Shown here in pieces: positions 16,728-25,593 of a stretch of DNA of 64,000 bases (within the stretch, counting starts at the first letter, position 1; the number at the start of each line of letters is the position of its first letter). The DNA lies in the NCBI RefSeq assembly GCF_000775915.1, contig NZ_BBLT01000015.1:1-64000 (forward strand), written 5' to 3'. The stretch comes from Sporocytophaga myxococcoides. Its GTDB lineage: Bacteria > Bacteroidota > Bacteroidia > Cytophagales > Cytophagaceae. A program made the position numbers and the translations under genes. The notes under the pieces were generated by a model. It did not search any database, was not told the origin of the DNA, and saw nothing but the letters and a program-made list of their open reading frames with translations.

Positions 16728-18661
16728 CTAAATATCTTTAACTTTACTCAAGGTATAAGAATATAGAGAATAATCAATCATCATCATTTCCATAGAGTAT
16801 GGAAGCTCCGGAAAAGGATATCATAGAAACTTAACCATGACAACAAGTCCTTTAATTTGCAATATTTGTGCTTAATTCCTGCCTGAAGTAATATAGCCAG
16901 GCACAGCATCTGAATTGTTTTAAACTTTCATATATTCAATAGTAATTTTATTAAGGTCAAAATTAGAAGTTGCAACTTATATTAACGATTTGAACTTAAC
17001 CGAGAGAACTTTTAGATATACGAAAACAAATTGACTCAACCAATGAAAAAATTACAGATGCAACAGTTCGATATAACACAATTTAAAATAGATGAATAAA
17101 ATACAAGCAAAGTCAATCGTATAAAAACCATAAGAACATCTCCTTTAAATTGAAGAACCATTACATGTTGTCCTTTCGCTTTAAAATTGAACTTAAGCAA
17201 GCCCTCTCAATTCTTATTGTAATTCTTTCGGATTGAATTTCTATTCAGTATTTTATCAATTAACCCTTAAACGCATTTTTTATTTTTTTTAATTTTTTTT
17301 TTTAAATCAGAGTTACCAAAGAGGGATGTTATGTGTAGTAGTTATACTTTCTGAAAAGGAATTTTAATGATAATTCGGAAGAACCTAAACTGTTATGCAA
17401 GATCTCATTTTAAAAATCATCTACATTTGTGCTATGGCATTATTACTTTCCATGGTGGAAATGTAAGATATTCTATTTCTTGGTCTTCCCTGACTAAAGG
17501 TTTACACTTAACTTTATAGAAATTCTTACTCTTATAAATTTTATGTCTCAATAATATAGAATATTAGGATCAATGGACAGGACAGCAAGTTCACAATAGA
17601 AATTTAAGGTAGAAAAGACAACTTTTAATTGTTAGTATAAGCATATTTACTGAATCCACTGTGAGAGAAGGACTATTGGAGTAAATAAGATCCACTGAAC
17701 TACAAGTTCACACCAAAGAGACAAACAGTTTTTGAACAAAAATGAATAATCAATTTATTATATTGATTCTAACCCTAACCCTATCCTTTTCCAATTCTCC
17801 TTCCTGTAATTATCGAATAGATACAGCCTATATTGACAAGAATGGAATAATTCATGCGATAATAAATTCTGCAATTGCCCAATAGCTACTGAGTTACAAG
17901 CCAATAAAATCTGTATTATCGACAATCATTTCTAAATGAAATAGAATCTATATTTATGTAATTTGTATTTATTCCTCACAATCTTACTTTATTTAAACCC
18001 AGTATATACCGAGTTTGCAGGAAAACTCTTTAATGGTTATTTTGGTCACCACAAAGCTTTAGCCCTAGAAGATGTGTTGACACTAAGTTACATGATAAAT
18101 ATGACTACAAATAAATAGATTCAAAAGGTGTTTAAAAACTGGTGTATCAGACACCGTAGAGATACATGATTTAAAAATGGGAATCTACCACCATAGAATA
18201 TAACAACAGAACATAAAAGTTCTTAATAAAAGATAAGTAAATGAGTCAATTACTTATCTCATGAAAGAAAAAGTCAAATCATAGTTTATAAACTAGTATA
18301 TCCCCATTGTTACAAACCTTATTTCAATGATTTTTTTTACTTGATTGCATTTCGAGAGAGATTGGAATATTGACAGCTCTAATGATCTTTATGACACTAT
18401 AACTGGAGTCATTACCTCAAGTGTTGTTCAAATAATAATAGGACTATGATACTTCGTCATCCTTCAACTTGGGATAACATGATTCCCGTTTTATTGGTAT
18501 TCTATGTTATGCCTCTATTTCCATAGATATAGTAATAAAGAGGAGACATAATAATAGATCTGTAAAGGACGTTGAAGTAAGCTTTAAAATTTCTATTAGT
18601 ATTAATCTGTAATTTACCTTAACTTACTGCAACAATATTTATAAAATAACAGATGTAAAAT
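16728..18661. other. Gene-poor decayed region
   Basis: About 1.9 kb of AT-rich DNA with frequent stops in all frames, including a T-rich run near 17270-17305. Apart from one small lipoprotein-like frame at 17742 I find no supportable gene, RNA or mobile element. It looks like a graveyard of degenerated genes between the T9SS remnant and the DUF1304 gene. Confidence 0.5.
17742..17885 (+). CDS. Possible small lipoprotein or gene fragment
   Basis: A 47-codon frame starting ATG at 17742. The product MNNQFIILILTLTLSFSNSP is followed by S-C-N-Y, so it has a hydrophobic signal-like segment and a Cys near residue 23 that could be a lipobox, though the flanking residues are not ideal. The short mature part includes YIDKNGIIHAIINSA. 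It could be the 5' end of a decayed lipoprotein gene. There is no clear ribosome binding site and the surroundings are decayed, so confidence is low. Confidence 0.25.
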   Translation: MNNQFIILILTLTLSFSNSPSCNYRIDTAYIDKNGIIHAIINSAIAQ

Positions 18662-19033
18662 ATGACTGCTGTATCAAAAACATTAATTATAGTGATAACT
18701 CTTGAACACTTATACTTTATGTATTTTGAAATGTTCGCTTGGGAAACTATAGGAAAGAAAACTTTTAAATCCTTACCAGAACATTTATTTAAGCCAACAA
18801 AAGGTCTTGCAGCGAATCAGGGATTATATAACGGATTTCTGGCTGCAGGACTCATCTGGTCTCTTTTCATTACTGACATTGATTGGTCGGCAAATATCGC
18901 TACATTCTTTCTTACTTGTATAAGTATAGCTGGAATTTATGGAGCGATTTCAGCAAGCAGAAAAATATTCTTTATACAAGCGATGCCTGCTATTATGGCT
19001 CTCTCAATTATCCTCATCCAAAAGTATTTTTAA
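18662..19033 (+). CDS. DUF1304 family integral membrane protein
   Basis: 123 residues with four predicted membrane helices. The N-terminal block TLEHLYFMYFEMFAWET and the following F-K-P-T-K-G-L-A-A-N-Q-G-L-Y-N-G-F-L-A-A-G segment are the conserved signature of DUF1304. The length matches the family (about 120 residues). The biochemical function of the family is unknown. It stands alone in a gene-poor stretch. An AT-rich perfect hairpin lies 165 bp downstream at 19198-19227. Confidence 0.85.
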   Translation: MTAVSKTLIIVITLEHLYFMYFEMFAWETIGKKTFKSLPEHLFKPTKGLAANQGLYNGFLAAGLIWSLFITDIDWSANIATFFLTCISIAGIYGAISASRKIFFIQAMPAIMALSIILIQKYF

Positions 19034-19783
19034 CTGAATTAAGAAGATATTCGCCATATATTTTTTCATTTTATTCTCTGAATTTTCTAAAGATAGCAAA
19101 AGGATCGTTTATTTATAGAGAGTAATGGCAATGGCATAGAATCTCATTAGGGCATCCCTAATATGTATCACATGACTTTTTCATCCAAGTAATTTCTTTA
19201 TAATTGGATAATATAATCCAATTATAAAAACTAATTGTATACTCCATTTCTCCATATCTCTTCCCTTACAATCGTTAATCTTAAATAAAACTGAACGCTT
19301 TACAAATCAACTTTAAGTAATTTGAAAATTCTATGAAATAAAAAACTAACTAAAACAACAATATTTTTATTTCAAAGAAAATAATAATTCCTTGATTACA
19401 ATCCTGTCATATATAATTTACAAAAAAAACTGACAACAACTATAAATAAAAAAGTTTAGGTTCTTGTACCCCAATCGAGAAAATTGTACAGTGAATTTAA
19501 CGCACAATAACCAGTATTATAATTCACAAAATATAGATTATTATTCTTACTATTTTGAGAATAATTATTTTTTACATTAATGCAAACTAGATCTTAGTAA
19601 TACGATCACATGCCCTATAGCTTCTTAAGTACTTCTTTTTTAAGCACCCCGTAACAAAAATAAAATTTCCCCTCAAGCTAATAAAGCTAATTACTTATCT
19701 CACTTAAACCATAATTTAAAACCATTATTAAAATGATTCGTATCCCCCCCCTACGTCATTAAAATTTTACATCGCTGTATAAA
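19034..19783. other. Intergenic region upstream of chemotaxis module A
   Basis: About 750 bp of very AT-rich DNA without a supportable gene. It contains the hairpin at 19198-19227 and should contain the promoter of the chemotaxis operon starting at 19784. A run of C followed by TACGTCATT just before the start (about 19745-19760) is notable for its base composition, but I cannot assign it. Confidence 0.4.
19198..19227. repeat. AT-rich perfect hairpin
   Basis: TTATAATTGGAT (19198-19209) is the exact reverse complement of 19216-19227, with a 6-base spacer. It could end transcription of the DUF1304 gene or be an operator. No strong T tract follows on the plus strand. Confidence 0.45.
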
Positions 19784-21598
19784 GTGGAAAATAAACTAGT
19801 TTCATTAAAGTATAAATTTACATTAGTTATAAGCATTCTTCTACTTTTCCTTTGGGGATTTCTTAAAGAGCTTAAGAATGAACAATTAAAGATAGGACAA
19901 GATCAGATAACAGCCGGAAGATTAAAAAAACAAGCTTTGTCTTTTATAAAAAATACACATCCTAAAAATTCTGTTAACATCCAACATGCACTTGAATTGA
20001 TTAATCTGGCAGGACTAAACGATTCTATATTTTTAGATAGACATCCTTATAGTCAGGGTAACTCACCTTCATTAGTCAATGTATTAAAATCATTTAAAGA
20101 ATCTGCAATCACTGAACAAGAGTTCAGCAGGTTTATTATACAGGAGATAAAAGCATATGAACATCTTGAAAAACTGATAGAGGCGAACAACAATACTATA
20201 GAACAAAAATTTAACTTATACAGCTGGATATTGATTTTATTAATACTCTCCATACAGTGTATAATGATATACAATTACAACAAAACCATTTCAGAACCAA
20301 TTAACAAAATTCTGAAATCTGTCTCAACATTAAAGACGGGCAATATCAATTGTGAAATAGATTATCACAGTAATGAAAAGCTGGGAGAAATTGCAAAGTG
20401 TATAAATGCTATCATACATAATCAAAAAGAGCTTGCTGTCTTTGCTGAAAATATAGGAGCAGGAAAGTTCAATTACCAGTACAGCCTTCTTGGGGAACAT
20501 GATAAACTTGGCAATTCATTAACAAACATGGCTGAAAGGTTATCAAATGTAAGTGAAGAAGAAAGAAAAAGAGCCTGGACTACTGAAGGACTGGCAAAAT
20601 TCTCCGACGTATTAAGAGCACATAATGACAATCTTGAAGAGCTTTGTACCCATGGACTTCACAGCCTTATAAAATACACAAGGGCAAACCAGGGTAAAAT
20701 ATATATTGTAAAAGAAGAAGCACAAGATATTCGTCTGAAGCTTAAAGCTGCTTATGCATGGGATCGTAAGAAAAATATTCAGGAAGATATTGATCTTGGA
20801 GAAGGCCTTATAGGGCAAGCTGCTATGGAATTGGAAACCATTTATTTGACTGACATTCCGGAAGATTATATAAAAATTACATCTGGACTGGGAGAATCAA
20901 ATCCAGGCTCTATACTTATCCTACCATTAAAAAGTAACGACGCACTTTGTGGCATGATAGAAATGGCATATTTCGAGGAATTAAAACCTTTTGAAATCGA
21001 ATTTGCAGAAAAAGCCGGAGACGCAATTGCGTCTTCAATAGCAAGCGCAAGAATTAATGAAAAAACCAGATTGCTCCTTGATGAATCCAGGCTATTAGCA
21101 AAAAATCTTCAGTCACAGGAAGAAGAGCTTAGACAAAATACAGAAGAGCTCAGGGCTACGCAGGAAAATCTTCACATAAAGCTGGAAGAAGCAAAAGAAG
21201 AGATGAGACAACAGATTATAGATATAGAATCAGAGAAAAACAAAAATATATCCATACTGGAAGGTTGCGTCGATGGAGTCATCACATTTGATCAGGAAGG
21301 CAAGATTGAGTACTTCAATAAATCTGCTGAAGCAATCTGGAATGTTTCAAGAGAGAATGTATTGAATAAAAATATCAGGGAGCTGATTAAGATGGAGTTA
21401 AAGGTAACCGATTCAGACATGCATTGGGAATACTTAAATGGCCAACAAAGAAAAGTTCTTGACATCAGAACTGAAATTAACATATTTAATAATAACCATG
21501 AAGAATCAGCTGTGCTTATTACAATATCTAAATCAAAATATAAAAACCAATATCTGTTTACCGCATTTGTACAAAGTATTTCAGTTGAGTTATTTTAA
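19784..21598 (+). CDS. Membrane HAMP-GAF-PAS sensor protein without known output domain (module A)
   Basis: 604 residues beginning at a GTG codon. Membrane helices at about 11-27 and 146-163 frame a small periplasmic segment. A HAMP-like region (about 165-258) is followed by a GAF domain (about 278-425; LGEGLIGQAAMELETIYLTD is typical), a coiled coil (about 426-488) and a PAS domain (about 490-604; EGCVDGVITFDQEGKIEYFN). There is no HisKA/HATPase, GGDEF, EAL or MCP signalling domain, so output must go through a partner. It is the first gene of a run with a CheZ-like protein, STAS, CheY, CheA and CheW, so I infer it feeds the CheA pathway. A paralogue of the same design opens module B (37709). 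It ends in V-E-L-F. Confidence 0.8.
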   Translation: MENKLVSLKYKFTLVISILLLFLWGFLKELKNEQLKIGQDQITAGRLKKQALSFIKNTHPKNSVNIQHALELINLAGLNDSIFLDRHPYSQGNSPSLVNVLKSFKESAITEQEFSRFIIQEIKAYEHLEKLIEANNNTIEQKFNLYSWILILLILSIQCIMIYNYNKTISEPINKILKSVSTLKTGNINCEIDYHSNEKLGEIAKCINAIIHNQKELAVFAENIGAGKFNYQYSLLGEHDKLGNSLTNMAERLSNVSEEERKRAWTTEGLAKFSDVLRAHNDNLEELCTHGLHSLIKYTRANQGKIYIVKEEAQDIRLKLKAAYAWDRKKNIQEDIDLGEGLIGQAAMELETIYLTDIPEDYIKITSGLGESNPGSILILPLKSNDALCGMIEMAYFEELKPFEIEFAEKAGDAIASSIASARINEKTRLLLDESRLLAKNLQSQEEELRQNTEELRATQENLHIKLEEAKEEMRQQIIDIESEKNKNISILEGCVDGVITFDQEGKIEYFNKSAEAIWNVSRENVLNKNIRELIKMELKVTDSDMHWEYLNGQQRKVLDIRTEINIFNNNHEESAVLITISKSKYKNQYLFTAFVQSISVELF

Positions 21599-21607
21599 TC
21601 TGCAGGC

Positions 21608-22324
21608 ATGAGAGAGCAATACAAGTACGAAGACCAGTATATAAAACTGACTGAAGTAGTTAATAAAAAAATTAAAATTCTTATTGAACAAATTTCCGGT
21701 GACTTTAAAAATATAGTTTCATTCATTAAAGGATATTCTATCCATGATAACTTTAAAAACCACCACGAGCCAATTATACCTTCCGATGATATCATTAGCA
21801 GCATAACAACGAATCTTCAATATCAGGATATACTTTCTCAACGCCTTGATCATATCATCATGATCAATACATTAATCATTCAGGAACTTAAAAATACAGA
21901 ACATGCAAATGGTGGCTCTACAGAGCTTATAACATATTCAGGCAAAATAACTGAAGTGAATATCAGACAACTTGAAGATGCTTATAATGAATATATTTCT
22001 ATTTGTTCCATCCTTAGAAAAGATCTTGACAAATTTGAGAAGCAAAACAGATTAAAAAACTCTAATACCTTAAGCCCTTTTATTCCATTTAAGAATTCTC
22101 TCAAGATAGCAACATTGGTTTCTGAGATAAAGCAAAATCTGAAAGTGATGACATCTATAAATTTTGAAGTATCAGATTCAGGCCAATCTATTGATCAGGC
22201 TGCGATGAAAGTACAATCCATTTACACCATGCAATCCGAAAGAGAAATATTATACTCCTGCATTCCTGATATGCAGGAGAAATACAGAATCACATTCAAC
22301 AATGATAACGACATTTTTTTTTAA
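21608..22324 (+). CDS. Candidate CheZ-like CheY-P phosphatase (module A)
   Basis: 238 residues, predicted almost entirely helical, starting 10 bp after the GAF-PAS gene. Around residue 70-80 it has N-L-Q-Y-Q-D-I-L-S-Q-R-L-D-H. The D74-x3-Q78 spacing is that of the catalytic Asp143 and Gln147 of E. coli CheZ (Q-D-L-T-G-Q). Length is also similar (CheZ is 214 residues). The tail ends in acidic and aromatic residues (NDNDIFF), as the CheY-binding tail of CheZ does. The module B paralogue at 39606 keeps the motif and a second conserved Y-T-M-Q-S-E-R block near the C-terminus. Overall similarity to CheZ is not obvious, so the role is inferred from motif plus position next to cheY. It could instead be an uncharacterised helical adaptor. 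Confidence 0.55.
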   Translation: MREQYKYEDQYIKLTEVVNKKIKILIEQISGDFKNIVSFIKGYSIHDNFKNHHEPIIPSDDIISSITTNLQYQDILSQRLDHIIMINTLIIQELKNTEHANGGSTELITYSGKITEVNIRQLEDAYNEYISICSILRKDLDKFEKQNRLKNSNTLSPFIPFKNSLKIATLVSEIKQNLKVMTSINFEVSDSGQSIDQAAMKVQSIYTMQSEREILYSCIPDMQEKYRITFNNDNDIFF

Positions 22325-22330
22325 CACTCT

Positions 22331-22642
22331 ATGAAAAGTTTTACTATAAAGATAAACGAAAAGAAAAACAACAAAGAGATTATGCTTAGTGGCAACCTTA
22401 CTGTAAGCAATTCAGAAAGTATCTATAAAAAAATTTTAAGTGTAATTGCAACTTCAAAAAAAACAACTATTCATCTCAATAATATTGAAAACATAGATCT
22501 TACAATGGTACAGATTTTATATTCGTTAAAAAGAACAATTTTAAAAGAAGGCAAAGAACTCACAACTATTGCAAATCTTCCTAAAGACCTTTTTTTATTA
22601 ATGGATAAAAGTGGCTTTAAAAATATCTTAAGTAATTCCTAG
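22331..22642 (+). CDS. STAS-domain protein (module A)
   Basis: 103 residues, a single STAS domain: beta strand (KEIMLSGNLTVSNSESIYKK), strand (TTIHLNNIENIDL), then T-M-V-Q-I-L-Y-S-L and a C-terminal GFKNIL helix. STAS proteins of the SpoIIAA type are switched by phosphorylation of the serine after the Asp in D-S-S-G. Here that place reads I-D-L-T-M, so the usual serine is absent and it may act as a constitutive adaptor. It lies 7 bp after the CheZ-like gene and 12 bp before cheY, so it is co-transcribed. The other modules have the same gene in the same place (44825 intact, 40340 broken). Confidence 0.75.
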   Translation: MKSFTIKINEKKNNKEIMLSGNLTVSNSESIYKKILSVIATSKKTTIHLNNIENIDLTMVQILYSLKRTILKEGKELTTIANLPKDLFLLMDKSGFKNILSNS

Positions 22643-22654
22643 TTGATCTAATAT

Positions 22655-23020
22655 ATGACAAAAACAATACTAATCGTAGATGATTCCGAAAGCATGAGGG
22701 AAGTTGTTAGTTATACTCTGGTAAATGCCGGATATAAAGTTCTGGCAGGATCTGATGGAAAAGATGCAATGAAGTATCTTGATGGCAGTCCAATAGACCT
22801 CATTGTAACAGACCTTCACATGCCTAATATAGATGGAATAGAATTGATAAAAAACATCAGATCTAATCCTGTATATCAACATGTTCCGATTATTTTTTTA
22901 ACAACAGAATCCCAGCAAAATAAAAAAGATGAGGCAAAAGCCGCAGGTGCCACAGGATGGATAGTAAAACCATTTGTGCCTGAAAAGTTATTAGCTACTA
23001 TTCAAAAAGTAATCAGATAA
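22655..23020 (+). CDS. cheY: Chemotaxis response regulator CheY (module A)
   Basis: 121-residue single-domain receiver. The acidic pocket D9-D10 (ILIVDDSES), phospho-acceptor D53 (IVTDLHMP), T83 (IFLTTES) and K105 (WIVKPF) are all present. The residue in the position of E. coli CheY Tyr106 is Trp (G-A-T-G-W-I-V-K-P-F), as in the other two CheYs here. CheA phosphorylates it; in gliding Bacteroidota its target is presumably the gliding or pilus machinery rather than a flagellar switch, because no flagellar genes are visible. It sits 12 bp after the STAS gene and 6 bp before cheA. Confidence 0.92.
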   Translation: MTKTILIVDDSESMREVVSYTLVNAGYKVLAGSDGKDAMKYLDGSPIDLIVTDLHMPNIDGIELIKNIRSNPVYQHVPIIFLTTESQQNKKDEAKAAGATGWIVKPFVPEKLLATIQKVIR

Positions 23021-23026
23021 ATTATC

Positions 23027-25063
23027 ATGGATCAGTTTCGAAGGAAATTTCTGGAAGAAGCAAGTGATCTGCTTGAACAACTGGAGAAAATTTTACTCAA
23101 AATTGAAAATGAAGATGCCATTAGCACTCATGTTGAAGAGATATTCAGAGTTATGCATACTCTGAAGGGAAACAGCTCCATGTTTGGGTTTGAGGCAGTC
23201 AGTGAATTTACCCATTATCTTGAAAACATATATGACGATATAAGAAAAGATGAACTAGAATTATCTTCTCAGATCATCTCTGTTACGCTTTCATCTGTGG
23301 ATCATTTGAGAAGTATCCTTAAAGACGAAAACCTTGAAGAGGCTTCAAATAAAGTAAACCATAATAACATGATGAAAGCAATAAAAGAGCTTTCTTCTAT
23401 ATCCAATACAACCAATAGTGCAAATGAAGAGCCAAAAGTTAATATATCTCAGGAAGGTGCCTCAACATGGTATGTAAAGTTTAAACCTGCAAAAGATATA
23501 TTCCGTTCAGGGAATAATCCATTGTACTTCATTGATGATTTATCTCAACTCGGAATCATTCTTACTATTGCTGATTTATCAGATGTACCTGAATTGCCGG
23601 AATTGGATCCACAGGCATGCTATGTTACATGGTACAATTTTATTTACACAAAAAATGAAGATGATATCCGGGATATATTCCTATTTGCCGATGCTCAATC
23701 AGAAGTTGTGGTAGAGAAGATAAGCGAAAAAAATCTAATAAACTCACCAAAGTTTTCCGATGACCTTAAGAAAGCCTCTTTGTCCGATAATATAGGTGTT
23801 TCTATAAAAACTCTGCTTGATAAATATAGTATTATATCACCTGAAGAACCTATACAGGAGAATGACTTATCAAGAAATAGCAGCAAGATGGAAAGTGCTA
23901 TTTCTTCCATAAGAGTTTCTTCCAATAAGGTAGATGAAATGATGAGCCTCGTCAGCGAACTGGTAACAGCCCAGGCAAGACTTAATGTTCTCACGCAAAA
24001 TACTACTGACAATAAAGTATCGGAAATAACAGAGAGTATTGAAAAGATAACAAGGAGAATAAGAGACAATAGTTTTTCTATTTGTCTTGTACCATTTGAA
24101 ACTATAGTCGTCAGATTTCAAAGACTCATAAGGGATCTTTCAACTCAGCTAAATAAAAATGTTAAATTCATTACAGAAGGCACTGATACAGAGCTGGACA
24201 AAAACATAATAGAAAATCTGTCTGATCCGATATTACACATTCTTCGTAACTGCCTTGATCATGGAATCGAATCAAAGGAAGAAAGGATTGCTAACGGAAA
24301 ACAGGCTCAGGGCACTATACTGCTCAAAGCATTCTATACAGGCTCAAATGTCAATATTCAAATAACAGATGATGGTAAAGGGATAGACTTCACAAGGGTT
24401 AAAAAAAAGGCAGAAGAAAAAAATATTATTCCTAAAGATTCCTCCCTTACAGAAAAGGAAATTTTAAATCTGATTTTCCTTCCAGGTTTTTCAACTGCAG
24501 AAAAAGTTACAGAAATCTCAGGAAGAGGAGTAGGTATGGATGTTGTAAAAAGACAGATCTCTGACTTAAGAGGAGAAGTAGATTTAATTTCCAGGCCAGG
24601 AAAAGGTACAACCCTTACCATAAAACTTCCTTTGACGCTTTCAATCATTGATGGACTACTGGTAAGAATTTCTGACACTCATTATATTATTCCTTTAGGT
24701 GTAATTGAGAAATGCTTTGAAGTAACCCAAGAGTTTATTGAAGATGCTTTTGATGATTTGTTAGTTCTTGATGGAGAAAGACAACCCTTTATTAATCTTC
24801 GTACAGAATTTTGCGATACCTCTACCCCACCCACCCTTCATCAGATAGTAATGATAAAATCTGATGATAAAAAAATAGGTCTTACCATTGATGCCATTGT
24901 CGGCCAATATCAAGCAGTGCTAAAACCACTTGGTAAACTCTATAAAAACATCGAGATCATTTCAGGAGCAAGCATTCTTGGTGACGGCACTGTTGCTTTG
25001 GTCCTGGACACAAATAAAATAATTAAAGAATATTCTGATTCAAAAATGATAATTACAGTATGA
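23027..25063 (+). CDS. cheA: Chemotaxis histidine kinase CheA (module A)
   Basis: 678 residues with complete CheA architecture. N-terminal HPt with phospho-accepting H44 (RVMHTLKGNSSMFGF). A linker/P2-like domain at about 145-245. Dimerisation P3 (SSIRVSSNKVDEMMSLVSEL) near 290-345. HATPase domain with N-box (ILRNCLDHGIES), G1 (DDGKGID) and G2 (GRGVGMDVV). CheW-like P5 at the C-terminus. It autophosphorylates under control of MCP/CheW and feeds CheY. The stop overlaps the cheW start by four bases (ATGA), indicating translational coupling. It should be active from its motifs and is one of two intact CheAs in the window. Confidence 0.93.
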   Translation: MDQFRRKFLEEASDLLEQLEKILLKIENEDAISTHVEEIFRVMHTLKGNSSMFGFEAVSEFTHYLENIYDDIRKDELELSSQIISVTLSSVDHLRSILKDENLEEASNKVNHNNMMKAIKELSSISNTTNSANEEPKVNISQEGASTWYVKFKPAKDIFRSGNNPLYFIDDLSQLGIILTIADLSDVPELPELDPQACYVTWYNFIYTKNEDDIRDIFLFADAQSEVVVEKISEKNLINSPKFSDDLKKASLSDNIGVSIKTLLDKYSIISPEEPIQENDLSRNSSKMESAISSIRVSSNKVDEMMSLVSELVTAQARLNVLTQNTTDNKVSEITESIEKITRRIRDNSFSICLVPFETIVVRFQRLIRDLSTQLNKNVKFITEGTDTELDKNIIENLSDPILHILRNCLDHGIESKEERIANGKQAQGTILLKAFYTGSNVNIQITDDGKGIDFTRVKKKAEEKNIIPKDSSLTEKEILNLIFLPGFSTAEKVTEISGRGVGMDVVKRQISDLRGEVDLISRPGKGTTLTIKLPLTLSIIDGLLVRISDTHYIIPLGVIEKCFEVTQEFIEDAFDDLLVLDGERQPFINLRTEFCDTSTPPTLHQIVMIKSDDKKIGLTIDAIVGQYQAVLKPLGKLYKNIEIISGASILGDGTVALVLDTNKIIKEYSDSKMIITV

Positions 25064-25548
25064 AGGAGGACATAAATGACAACATCCATTCCTATTTGAC
25101 CTTCAAGCTTGGTAAAGAATCCTTTGCGGCTAATGTCGGAAAGGTTCTGGAAATACTTGAAGTCCCACATATAACAAGGGTTCCCAAATCTCCTGATTAC
25201 ATGACAGGAGTTATTAATCTTCGAGGAAATGTACTACCTGTTATTGACACAAGAATTAAATTCGGATTACCCAAAACAGAATGTACTGTAAATACCTGCA
25301 TTATAGTAATTAATGTTGAGATAAATTCTGAGAGCATTATAGTTGGAGCTATGGTAGACTCAGTACAGGAAGTACTTGAAATTCAAGAATCACAAATTCA
25401 GCCTTCTCCAAGTATCGGAAGTAAATACAAAGCAGAGTTTCTAGATGGCATGTCTAAGTATCATGACGAATTTATAATGCTGCTTAATATAGACAAAGTC
25501 TTTTCAGCAGATGAACTGATTATTGTCAAAGATTCTTTAATCAGCTAA
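25060..25548 (+). CDS. cheW: Chemotaxis adaptor CheW (module A)
   Basis: 162 residues, a single CheW domain: SYLTFKLGKESFAANVGKVL ... RVPKSPDYMTGVINLRGNVL ... PVIDTRIKFGLP, then VGAMVDSVQEVLE. It couples MCP cytoplasmic tips to CheA. It overlaps the end of cheA by four bases and is followed 45 bp later by the MCP gene. The ATG within ATGA is the only start that keeps the conserved N-terminal strand. Confidence 0.92.
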   Translation: MKEDINDNIHSYLTFKLGKESFAANVGKVLEILEVPHITRVPKSPDYMTGVINLRGNVLPVIDTRIKFGLPKTECTVNTCIIVINVEINSESIIVGAMVDSVQEVLEIQESQIQPSPSIGSKYKAEFLDGMSKYHDEFIMLLNIDKVFSADELIIVKDSLIS

Positions 25549-25593
25549 TTTTTAAAATATAAAACTAACCACGAACCTATAAATAGAAAAATA

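Noticed and set aside
19034-19125. Extension or fusion of the DUF1304 gene with the overlapping 18883-19125 frame
   Set aside because: The DUF1304 protein already has its full family length; the overlapping frame is out of phase and low in complexity.
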